From an uncultured Clostridia bacterium (GTDB taxonomy: Bacteria > Bacillota > Clostridia > Christensenellales > CAG-917), in assembly GCA_947174215.1 (NCBI GenBank), contig CAMWIB010000032.1, positions 1-9,487 on the forward strand: a DNA stretch of 9,487 nucleotides. Reading direction: 5' to 3'. Below are positions 1-5,944 of this stretch, piece by piece. The translations under genes and the position numbers were made by a program. Below the pieces are notes generated by a model that saw nothing but the letters and a program-made list of their open reading frames with translations, was not told where the DNA came from and searched no databases. Position 1 is the first letter of the stretch, and each line of letters opens with the position of its first letter.

Positions 1-37
1 TTATTAAATTTGTTCGCGCCGCTCGCAAAGATTTGTC

Positions 38-63
38 ACCGCATATTATTCTATTTGTGCGGT
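38..63 (-). other. Weak hairpin downstream of gerC
   Basis: An 8-bp inverted repeat (accgcata / tgtgcggt, one G-T pair, 10-nt loop) lies about 25 nt beyond the gerC stop. It could be a 3' end structure for the ger transcript. No uridine run follows it in the minus direction, so it does not qualify as a standard intrinsic terminator. The rest of positions 1-86 shows no gene. Confidence 0.3.
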
Positions 64-86
64 TTGCAAAGCAGTGTTGCTACGCA

Positions 87-1244
87 TTATGACGTTTCCT
101 TGACGGAGAGCTTGACTGTTGGGTGGAAGGAGAGTGTTTTCAGACAGTCTTCTTCAAGATGTCGTCCGACGGATTGATACGCCTTTGCCTGCAATCCGAG
201 AAAATCTATATTAAGCTCCTTTGACAGCTCAAAAAGTTCGACGAGTCTTTCGGAAAGCTCCTTCCCAAGATTCTCCGCGGCGCGTAGGATAACCTCGTCC
301 GCACCAGTCAGTACCTTATCCGTTTGAATAAACTGCACGTCGAGAAGCTCGACGGTGAGTTCGATAGTCGCTTCTATATTTCTGCCCTTAGCCTTGGTAT
401 CCACGCTTTTTTCAAGTATGCTAAAATCCACAGTGCCGCCGTCCTCGAACACGTAATTCACGGCTCCGTATGCTGATTGCGAGATATAAAGCGCAAGCAC
501 CTCGGACGGCTTTTTATCTAAAATATGCGTGTCGGTCTTGTTGAATACGAGCGCCTGCTTTAAGTCAAGCTCGTACCTTTCCTCATAGCGAGTGGTCGAG
601 TCCGCAGGTTGGTCGGTCATAAGAGTGGCGGTGACGTAGGGGATAGCCGTAGCCTTACTGCGCGACAGCGTACGCGCCATAAGGTCTTTTATGGTGGTGC
701 GTATCATTGCGTCCGTGCCTTCCTTATTGGTGAGTGCAAGCTGTAAATAATATGGCGAGCTTACCGTCGTACCGATTTGTAGCGCGAGCATATCCTTAGG
801 ACTTCTGTCTGCCGTCACGACGACTGCGTGTTCCGGCAGAGCGTACATTCTCGTCAGCGGATGAATGAGTTGCAGTATATCAAGCTCTAATGCGGAATCT
901 GACACAAACAGCACGTTACAGTGCGAAAGTGACATCGTTAAACCCATTTTGCGTGAAATATCGTCTAATGCGGAGGATATGGTTTTGCCGTTGCAGGTGT
1001 ATGTTTCATACGTGGTTTGTCCGCTCGATTCCATTGACGACGAAGCCATATTTATAGATTGAGTCGTGACGATAAATTCGCTTTGCTCCTTCGAATAGTC
1101 TATTCCGCAACCAAGCACGATAGCGGTTTTGGTGAGCGCGGGACTGTCTACGGTGCGCCCGAAGATGATAAGCACGATTGCAATTACGAGTATCACAAAC
1201 CATTTCGTGCGAAGAAAGTATGATGATAGCTTTATCTTTTTCAT
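87..1244 (-). CDS. gerC: GerC-type spore germination protein (Ger(x)C family) without lipobox Cys
   Basis: Third subunit of a GerA-type germinant receptor, which sits in the spore inner membrane and triggers germination when small nutrients bind; 385 residues, normal for the family. Residues about 15-28 form one hydrophobic segment after a basic start (MKKIK), so the rest should face outward. Family features are the strand AIVLGCGID (41-49) followed by FIVTTQS, the GKTISSALDDISRKMG helix (86-101), and a C-terminal domain ending near 380. Usual members are lipoproteins whose mature end reads CWD. Here the matching residues are T31-V32-D33 after F-G-R, so the lipid-anchor cysteine is absent and the hydrophobic segment probably acts as a signal anchor. 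C46 lies inside the conserved strand, not after the hydrophobic core. The start is supported by GGAG at 1253-1256, 8 nt upstream. Last gene of the operon, about 200 bp after gerB. Confidence 0.9.
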   Translation of the reverse strand: MKKIKLSSYFLRTKWFVILVIAIVLIIFGRTVDSPALTKTAIVLGCGIDYSKEQSEFIVTTQSINMASSSMESSGQTTYETYTCNGKTISSALDDISRKMGLTMSLSHCNVLFVSDSALELDILQLIHPLTRMYALPEHAVVVTADRSPKDMLALQIGTTVSSPYYLQLALTNKEGTDAMIRTTIKDLMARTLSRSKATAIPYVTATLMTDQPADSTTRYEERYELDLKQALVFNKTDTHILDKKPSEVLALYISQSAYGAVNYVFEDGGTVDFSILEKSVDTKAKGRNIEATIELTVELLDVQFIQTDKVLTGADEVILRAAENLGKELSERLVELFELSKELNIDFLGLQAKAYQSVGRHLEEDCLKTLSFHPTVKLSVKETS

Positions 1245-1265
1245 TGATATTTCTCCAATCTGTTA

Positions 1266-1307
1266 TTCGATGGAAGACACAAGAATCAATGACACGAAGT
1301 GCCCTCC
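1266..1307 (-). repeat. 42-bp direct repeat copy A, upstream of gerC
   Basis: This copy matches 1418-1459 at 33 of 42 positions by hand alignment, including an unbroken 14-nt core (tggaagacacaaga, 1271-1284). It contains a 5-bp stem with a 3-nt loop at 1291-1303. It lies just upstream of the gerC ribosome binding site. Relative to copy B, one stem pair changes from G-C to A-T on both sides, and another becomes G-U in the minus-strand transcript, so pairing is kept. Confidence 0.75.
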
Positions 1308-1384
1308 AAAATAATTGAGGCTTCAAACGGGTTTTGTTTTTGGTATATTCTGTTATCCATAGGTCGGTAAGCCACATAATGCCC

Positions 1385-1404
1385 GAAGACGCGAAGCGTC
1401 CTTC
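1385..1404 (-). repeat. Third hairpin unit related to the gerB-gerC repeats
   Basis: GAAGACGC-GAA-GCGTC-CTTC forms a stem of about 8-9 bp with one bulged base and a GAA loop. Its core (gacgc / gcgtc) is the same stem as in copy B at 1443-1455, with a one-base loop difference. It lacks the tggaagacacaaga part of the full repeats, so it looks like a partial unit lying between them. Confidence 0.6.
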
Positions 1405-1417
1405 AAGACAAACGATA

Positions 1418-1459
1418 TTGGTTGGAAGACACAAGATTCAAAGACGCTAAGCGTCATCC
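1418..1459 (-). repeat. 42-bp direct repeat copy B, overlapping the gerB stop
   Basis: Second copy of the repeat at 1266-1307. Its hairpin (GACGC-TAA-GCGTC, 1443-1455) contains the gerB stop codon: the TAG occupies 1447-1449 at the stem-loop junction, and the last GerB residues (D-D-A) are encoded by the repeat. This suggests the repeat entered the end of gerB and now supplies its stop codon. Confidence 0.75.
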
Positions 1460-2700
1460 GTATTTGGTTGCAACATTCCGTTTTGCATAACGGTCTGCGT
1501 GGCTTCCGCCTCCTCCTTCATTCCCACGAGAATATTGTCCGCAAGGCTGTCGGGCGCGGACGGACGTAGCGGGGGATGTGGCATATATTCGTCGTCAAGG
1601 CATTTGTAAATTCCCGCAAGCTTGTGTTTGGTGTACATAAGGTTTCCAAGCATCGTAAGCGGAATGACAAGCGCGAAAGCAAACATAACGAAGCCTATCC
1701 ACCCGATTGAGAATTGGGAAATTATCTGCGTTGAGCGCGTCGCAAGGGATACGACTGCCACCACGATTGGATAAATAATTCGCGCGGGCAGAGTGAAGCC
1801 TATTGCGCGGTCACTTGCCGCTGTGCAACCAAAGAATATGAAAGACAGTGAGAGTATTGACATTGCAACGACAGCAAACAGATTCGTCCATTCGACACGC
1901 CCTATATCCATTGAGAGCTGATTGAATATAGCTATATGGATGAGCAGGTCGGATACCGTTTTTAGCGCTTCTCCGTAGATTGCTACGCCGAGGAATACCA
2001 CTATGTTTATGAGTGCATACGTGATTGCAACGCCCACCGAGAGATAGGGCATACGTTTGTTTTTTATGCGTAAGAACGCAAACGGAACGGCGTCGCCGAG
2101 CCATACGCCGTAGTGGAACAGCTCAGAGAAGAAATTCTTTGGTTCTACCGCGAATATCGGAAGATTGCGTCCTATATCCAAATCCGTTTCAAGGAAAACG
2201 AGGTTGAATAAAATTAGGGCAAAGAACAGCGGCACGAATATCTCGCACGTACGCGAGATTGAGCGCGCCCCCTTTATACCCATATAGGTTATGGGCGCGA
2301 GCAGGAGAAGGTAGAATATGGACGGTTCTACGCCCGCGAACAGCTCGTGAGTGAGATAGGACGAGCAGTAGCAGAAATAGAACGTACCCTTTGCGATAAA
2401 CCATATCGCCGCCGCGCCGCAACATAGTTTGTACAGCTTGCTACCCGTCGTGCGCAGAAGTCCGTCGCCGCGCATACGCACGAACGCAAACACCGCGCAT
2501 AGCGAGATGAGGTCGAAGAAGGATAGCAGCATATACGCCCATAGCGTGGACGAACCGTAGTATTCGGAGAGAATCCCCGGGGCGGCGGATACCTTAAACG
2601 CCACACCGAGCGCAAATATAAGCGTTGCGGCTTGACTGTTGTATACTGTGCCGTCGGGGAGATTTTTGTAAAGACCGTGTTGTATCGTTGTATGTTTCAT
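1447..2700 (-). CDS. gerB: GerB-type spore germination protein (spore permease family)
   Basis: Integral-membrane subunit of the germinant receptor, in the APC transporter superfamily. In studied receptors this subunit binds the amino-acid or other small germinant. The 417 residues contain about ten hydrophobic segments, roughly 22-42, 53-75, 94-117, 127-143, 154-170, 193-211, 219-241, 273-293, 304-320 and 332-353. The segment GIKGARSISRTCEIFVPLFF (141-160) matches the family pattern of a helix start followed by an acidic residue and 'PL' hydrophobics. After the last segment comes a hydrophilic tail of about 60 residues with a Pro-rich stretch (374-383). This makes the protein about 50 residues longer than typical relatives (around 365), and the tail ends inside a repeat. 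The gene starts 5 nt after gerA. No Shine-Dalgarno sequence is visible, so translation is probably coupled to gerA. Confidence 0.92.
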   Translation of the reverse strand: MKHTTIQHGLYKNLPDGTVYNSQAATLIFALGVAFKVSAAPGILSEYYGSSTLWAYMLLSFFDLISLCAVFAFVRMRGDGLLRTTGSKLYKLCCGAAAIWFIAKGTFYFCYCSSYLTHELFAGVEPSIFYLLLLAPITYMGIKGARSISRTCEIFVPLFFALILFNLVFLETDLDIGRNLPIFAVEPKNFFSELFHYGVWLGDAVPFAFLRIKNKRMPYLSVGVAITYALINIVVFLGVAIYGEALKTVSDLLIHIAIFNQLSMDIGRVEWTNLFAVVAMSILSLSFIFFGCTAASDRAIGFTLPARIIYPIVVAVVSLATRSTQIISQFSIGWIGFVMFAFALVIPLTMLGNLMYTKHKLAGIYKCLDDEYMPHPPLRPSAPDSLADNILVGMKEEAEATQTVMQNGMLQPNTDDA

Positions 2701-2705
2701 AATCG

Positions 2706-4163
2706 TTATGGGCGCGCGTTCTTCTTTATGCGCGTGCGGTTGACAGTGGGAATGGAGTAGGGTCTTCGTTCCATAGACGAGTTGCCGCTTTTAAGCATTC
2801 CATCTTGCAAATCTGGGTTGATACGCGGTGCGTACGGTGCGAGGTAGGGTGTGCCGAAGTTTTCAAGTCCCGCGAGATACGCCACTATTACGAGCGCGAG
2901 GATAATCATACCCACGAAGCCCGTCACCGCGCTTATGCACAGGAAAATAAGTCTTAGTATAGACAACGTTCCAACTTGGTCGGGTACGCAGAATATACCT
3001 ATTGCCGAAAGCGCAATTACGAGTACGGACGGCGAGGATATGAGTCCCGACTTGACCGCCGTATCGCCGAGTACGATTGCGCCGACGACGGACAGGGATA
3101 TACCGAGGTAGCGAGGCATTCGTATTGACGCTTGGTTGAGAATCTCGAATAAGACGAGTACGAGCAGCATTTCGAGCGCGGGCGGGAAGGGTATTCCCGT
3201 CGTTGCCGCCATAAGCGTCATTAGGAATTTCAGCGGAAGTAGCTGGAAGTGATAGGTTTGTAGCGCGATATACGCACCGGGCAGAAATATTGTGAGAAGT
3301 GCGCCCATTATTCTGAACAGCCTTATCATCGACGCGCGCCAGTCGCCCGAGTAATAGTCGTAGCCGTCCTGAACGTCCTCGAATACGAGATACGGCAGAG
3401 TTATTGCGATAGGCGAGCCGTCTACGAGTATGACGATACGCCCTTCAAGTAGCTTTGCCTCGGCAACGTCCGGCTTTTCGGTCGTACCCGCTTGCAGGAA
3501 AAACGAGTTCTTTTTGGACTGTATAAAGGACGTTATATACGCGCTGTCAATCACGCCGTCTACGTCTATACGGCTAATCTTGTCGCATATCTCGTCAACT
3601 ATGTGCTTGTCCGCGATTCCGTGTACGTGCAGAACTGCGACGGTCGTCGTAGAATATCTGCCCACCTGAAAGAACTTGACGGATAGGTCGGGAGTTTTCA
3701 GGCGGCGGCGGATAAGCGACAGATTGGTTTTTAATTCCTCTATAAAGCCCTCGCGCGGACCTTTGAGTACGCTTGACGTCGGGGGTTCCGTAACGGAACG
3801 TTTTTCGGGCTTGCGCAAGGAAAAGACGTAGGTGCTGTCATCGTCCTCAATAAAGAACGCCACGTCGCCGTCGGCGATAGCGCCTGCGCTGTTGGATAGA
3901 GGGAGTACCGTTATTTCCTCTGAGTAAAGCACCGCCTCAGTGAGCGAGTCGAGGTAGGGCGGCTCTAAGCTCATTGCTTTGCTCAACGGTCGGATTACGT
4001 CCTGTTCCAGCAAAAGTTTGTCCGTTCCTCCGTCGATATAGGAAAGAAGGCAACGCTTTCCTGCAACGGTGAGTTCACGGCATTTGAGGTCGTCGCTATC
4101 TATAAATGTTTGCTTTAATGCGTTTGTAAGTTCATCTATTTTCACAGTCGACATTATTGACAT
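2706..4163 (-). CDS. gerA: GerA-type spore germination protein (GerA family)
   Basis: First subunit of the germinant receptor. GerA-family proteins form the oligomeric, ion-conducting part that opens on germinant binding. The 485 residues fit the family. Residues 1-130 are a divergent soluble N-terminal domain. The conserved part starts at GPREGFIEELKTNLSLIRRRL (135-155), followed by VGRYSTTTVAVLHVHGIA (167-184), DGVIDSAYI (202-210), LLEGRIVILVDGSP (238-251) and DYYSGDWRASMIRLFR (269-284). Membrane segments follow at about 285-303, 307-320, 327-342, 355-370, 378-395 and 402-430. The conserved end FGTPYLAPYAP (436-446) precedes a basic tail. The start at 4163 has only a weak upstream purine tract; M4 (codon at 4154) is an alternative. 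Head of the ger operon, which is insulated from gdhA by a terminator. Confidence 0.95.
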   Translation of the reverse strand: MSIMSTVKIDELTNALKQTFIDSDDLKCRELTVAGKRCLLSYIDGGTDKLLLEQDVIRPLSKAMSLEPPYLDSLTEAVLYSEEITVLPLSNSAGAIADGDVAFFIEDDDSTYVFSLRKPEKRSVTEPPTSSVLKGPREGFIEELKTNLSLIRRRLKTPDLSVKFFQVGRYSTTTVAVLHVHGIADKHIVDEICDKISRIDVDGVIDSAYITSFIQSKKNSFFLQAGTTEKPDVAEAKLLEGRIVILVDGSPIAITLPYLVFEDVQDGYDYYSGDWRASMIRLFRIMGALLTIFLPGAYIALQTYHFQLLPLKFLMTLMAATTGIPFPPALEMLLVLVLFEILNQASIRMPRYLGISLSVVGAIVLGDTAVKSGLISSPSVLVIALSAIGIFCVPDQVGTLSILRLIFLCISAVTGFVGMIILALVIVAYLAGLENFGTPYLAPYAPRINPDLQDGMLKSGNSSMERRPYSIPTVNRTRIKKNARP

Positions 4164-4192
4164 ACCGTGATGTTTATAAGCTGAAATGACAA

Positions 4193-4207
4193 AATAAAGT
4201 CTTTATT
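4193..4207. promoter_or_regulatory. 15-bp dyad upstream of gerA
   Basis: AATAAAG-T-CTTTATT is a perfect 7-bp inverted repeat around one base, centred about 37 nt upstream of the gerA start. Its position suits an operator or another DNA-binding site for control of the ger operon. Such operons are normally switched on in the forespore by sigma-G, but no clear sigma-G-like -35/-10 pair with correct spacing was found here. Confidence 0.4.
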
Positions 4208-4250
4208 CGCACAAAATCGACAAAAGAACTGCTTATTCTGCGGTAAAAGA

Positions 4251-4286
4251 AAACGACCGCTTTGACGGAAGTCGTAGCGGTCGTTT
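4251..4286 (-). terminator. Rho-independent terminator of gdhA
   Basis: A perfect 10-bp inverted repeat (aaacgaccgc / gcggtcgttt) encloses a 16-nt loop that can itself form a short GAC/GTC stem. Read on the minus strand it begins 20 nt after the gdhA stop, and its 3' arm runs into TTTTCTTTT. This ends the gdhA transcript before gerA. Confidence 0.85.
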
Positions 4287-4305
4287 GTAAATTTTTTGTT
4301 AAATT

Positions 4306-5661
4306 TTAATATACGCCTTGTGCGAGCATTGCGTCCGCAACCTTCTTGAAGCCCGCGAGGTTCGCGCCCTGAATGAGGTTGTAGGGAAGGTGATAATAGT
4401 CAAGAGTCTGAACGATATTCTCGTGAATGCTTTGCATAATTCCTTTAAGCATTTCGTCTACCTTCTCGGACGACCAGCTGAGGCGCTGACTGTTTTGTGA
4501 CATTTCAAGTCCGCTGACCGCTACGCCGCCCGCGTTTGCCGCCTTTGAGGGAGCTACGATTACGCCGCTTTGCAAGAAGTAGTCAAGCGCTTCGTTAGAG
4601 GTTGGCATATTTGAAACCTCGCAAAGATATTTTACGCCGCGCTCGACGGATTTCTTTGCGTCGTCGATATTGATTTCGTTCTGCGTTGCGCAGGGCATAT
4701 ACACGTCCGCCTTGACGTTGCCCCATGGCTTTTTGCCTTTGTGGAATGTTCCGCCAAATTTATCGACGTAAGCTTTGAGCGCACTCTGTCCCTGTGAGTT
4801 GAGGGAGAGCATCTTTTCCATGAAGTCGACCTTCTCGCCGCTGATTCCGTCCTTGTCGTAGACGTAGCCGTCGCTTCCCGATATGGTGAGTACCTTTCCG
4901 CCAAGCTCGGATATCTTCTTTGCCGCACCCCACGCCACGTTGCCGTAGCCCGACAGACAGAAGGTCTTGCCCTCAATCGTATCGTTTTGGTGCTTCATAA
5001 TTTCTTCGAGGAAGTACGCTGCGCCGTAGCCCGTAGCCTCGGGACGGATAAGGCTTCCGCCGTAGGACAAGCCCTTGCCGGTAAGCACTCCGTTTTCAAA
5101 GCCGTTGCGTATTTTCTTGTATTGACCGAAGAGATAGCCAATCTCTCTGCCTCCTACGCCCATATCGCCTGCGGGAACGTCGATATCCGCGCCGATATGA
5201 CGGTAAAGCTCGTTCATAAAGGATTGGCAAAAGCGCATAATTTCGTCGTCGCTCTTTCCGCGCGGGTCGAAGTCGCTTCCGCCCTTGCCGCCGCCCATAG
5301 GCAGAGTGGTGAGCGAGTTTTTGAAGGTCTGCTCAAACGCGAGAAATTTGATGATAGAAAGGTTTACGTTCGGCTGAAAACGCAGACCTCCTTTATACGG
5401 ACCGATTGCGCTGTTGAACTGCACGCGGTAGCCGCGGTTTACGTGATATACGCCATTATCGTCCATCCACGGTACGCGGAACATTATCTGTCTGTCTGGC
5501 TCAACGATTCTTTCGAGTATGCAGTATTTGCGATAAAGCGCTTCGTTCTCCTCCACGGCGGGAGCGAGAGAGCCGAGGACTTCCTTCACCGTCTGCAAGA
5601 ATTCTTTCTGGTCAGCGTTCTTTTGTTCGGTATAAGCGATAACTTCACTGATGTATGACAT
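4306..5661 (-). CDS. gdhA: Glutamate dehydrogenase (hexameric, small-subunit type)
   Basis: Interconverts L-glutamate and 2-oxoglutarate plus ammonium with NAD(P)(H), in the cytoplasm. The 451 residues match the usual bacterial length (about 450). Catalytic-domain motifs are GPYKGGLRF (87-95, substrate lysine K90), K114, PMGGGKGGSDFDP (121-133, catalytic lysine K126) and DVPAGDMGVGGREIGY (161-176, catalytic D166). The nucleotide-binding domain has GYGNVAWGAA (238-247), then ISGSDGYVYD (260-269). VSGLEMSQNSQRLSW (382-396) is the family's glutamate-site region. Compared with the NAD-dependent Clostridium symbiosum enzyme as I recall it, three coenzyme positions read Y239, S263 and D264 where that enzyme has F, P and D, so NAD is likely but not certain. 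The start at 5661 is fixed by an excellent Shine-Dalgarno. The frame is open 41 codons further upstream, but that stretch holds the promoter. Confidence 0.97.
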   Translation of the reverse strand: MSYISEVIAYTEQKNADQKEFLQTVKEVLGSLAPAVEENEALYRKYCILERIVEPDRQIMFRVPWMDDNGVYHVNRGYRVQFNSAIGPYKGGLRFQPNVNLSIIKFLAFEQTFKNSLTTLPMGGGKGGSDFDPRGKSDDEIMRFCQSFMNELYRHIGADIDVPAGDMGVGGREIGYLFGQYKKIRNGFENGVLTGKGLSYGGSLIRPEATGYGAAYFLEEIMKHQNDTIEGKTFCLSGYGNVAWGAAKKISELGGKVLTISGSDGYVYDKDGISGEKVDFMEKMLSLNSQGQSALKAYVDKFGGTFHKGKKPWGNVKADVYMPCATQNEINIDDAKKSVERGVKYLCEVSNMPTSNEALDYFLQSGVIVAPSKAANAGGVAVSGLEMSQNSQRLSWSSEKVDEMLKGIMQSIHENIVQTLDYYHLPYNLIQGANLAGFKKVADAMLAQGVY

Positions 5662-5666
5662 ATATG

Positions 5667-5673
5667 CCTCCTT
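5667..5673 (-). promoter_or_regulatory. gdhA ribosome binding site
   Basis: AAGGAGG read on the minus strand, 5 nt before the ATG at 5661. It decides the start against the longer open frame that reaches 5784. Confidence 0.9.
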
Positions 5674-5689
5674 GATTATCTTCACTTTT

Positions 5690-5719
5690 ATAATACTAAA
5701 AATTTGCATTAAGGGGCAA
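5690..5719 (-). promoter_or_regulatory. gdhA promoter, sigma-A type
   Basis: On the minus strand, TTGCCC (5719-5714) and TATTAT (5695-5690) are separated by 18 nt, giving a short leader of about 20 nt before the ribosome binding site region. The surroundings are AT-rich. Confidence 0.6.
5701..5712 (+). repeat. 12-bp direct repeat, copy 1 (gdhA side)
   Basis: AATTTGCATTAA occurs here and identically at 5834-5845. This copy lies between the -35 and -10 elements of the gdhA promoter and overlaps an inverted repeat at 5702-5721. Confidence 0.6.
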
Positions 5720-5721
5720 AT
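5702..5721. promoter_or_regulatory. Inverted repeat over the gdhA -35 region
   Basis: ATTTGC (5702-5707) and GCAAAT (5716-5721) form a 6-bp dyad with an 8-nt spacer that covers the proposed -35 box. This is a possible repressor or activator site; no specific regulator can be named. Confidence 0.4.
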
Positions 5722-5748
5722 ATTTTTTGATATATGGCAAAAAAATAT
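5720..5748. repeat. AT-rich inverted repeat upstream of gdhA promoter
   Basis: ATATTTTTTG and CAAAAAAATAT are complementary apart from one extra A, with an 8-nt loop. It lies just upstream of the gdhA -35 box and could be a bent A-tract element or a regulator site. Confidence 0.4.
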
Positions 5749-5833
5749 CTTAGGGGAGGACGGATTTTGGGCGAGCTTAGGCAATTTTAGGGCGGAAATG
5801 GCAAAATTTGAAAAATTTGTAAAAATAAGTTGT

Positions 5834-5845
5834 AATTTGCATTAA
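5834..5845 (+). repeat. 12-bp direct repeat, copy 2 (rightward gene side)
   Basis: AATTTGCATTAA, identical to 5701-5712, lies 8 nt upstream of the proposed -35 box of the rightward gene. A shared motif next to both divergent promoters suggests a common regulator, but in AT-rich DNA chance is possible. Confidence 0.5.
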
Positions 5846-5853
5846 ATTTTATA

Positions 5854-5882
5854 TTGAAAAATAAAGTATAATGTGATAATAT
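5854..5882 (+). promoter_or_regulatory. Promoter of the large membrane-protein gene
   Basis: TTGAAA (5854-5859), a 17-nt spacer, then TAATAT (5877-5882): a good sigma-A-type arrangement with a predicted start near 5889 and a leader of about 55 nt. Confidence 0.65.
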
Positions 5883-5904
5883 TATAGATACTATGTAAGG
5901 GTAC

Positions 5905-5928
5905 GCACACGCGCGTATACGTGTGTGC
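5905..5928 (+). promoter_or_regulatory. Leader hairpin just before the ribosome binding site
   Basis: GCACACGCG / CGTGTGTGC form a 9-bp stem (one G-U pair) with a 6-nt loop. It ends 4 nt before the Shine-Dalgarno (AAGGAG, 5933-5938) and lacks a following U-run, so it is not a terminator. It may stabilise the 5' end or modulate translation. Confidence 0.55.
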
Positions 5929-5932
5929 AAAG

Positions 5933-5938
5933 AAGGAG
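5933..5938 (+). promoter_or_regulatory. Ribosome binding site of the large membrane-protein gene
   Basis: AAGGAG, 6 nt before the ATG at 5945. It fixes the start of the long frame. Confidence 0.85.
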
Positions 5939-5944
5939 AGAGTT

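Noticed and set aside
38..63. Intrinsic terminator for the ger operon
   Set aside because: The stem exists but no T-run follows it on the minus strand; kept only as a weak hairpin.
1006..1434. Minus-strand 142-residue frame spanning the gerB-gerC gap and the gerC 5' end
   Set aside because: It overlaps gerC in another frame by about 240 bp, has no ribosome binding site, and much of it is translated repeat sequence.
4164..4250. Sigma-G promoter for gerA
   Set aside because: GAATA and CAT-like boxes can be found, but spacing is about 15 or 23 nt, not 17-18, and the -10 matches are poor.
4987..5658. 223-residue plus-strand frame inside gdhA
   Set aside because: Antisense shadow of a strongly conserved enzyme gene; no ribosome binding site or recognisable motif.
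5662..5784. N-terminal extension of glutamate dehydrogenase by 41 residues
   Set aside because: The extension covers the promoter and the Shine-Dalgarno at 5667-5673, has no ribosome binding site of its own, and does not resemble the family; homologues start near 5661.
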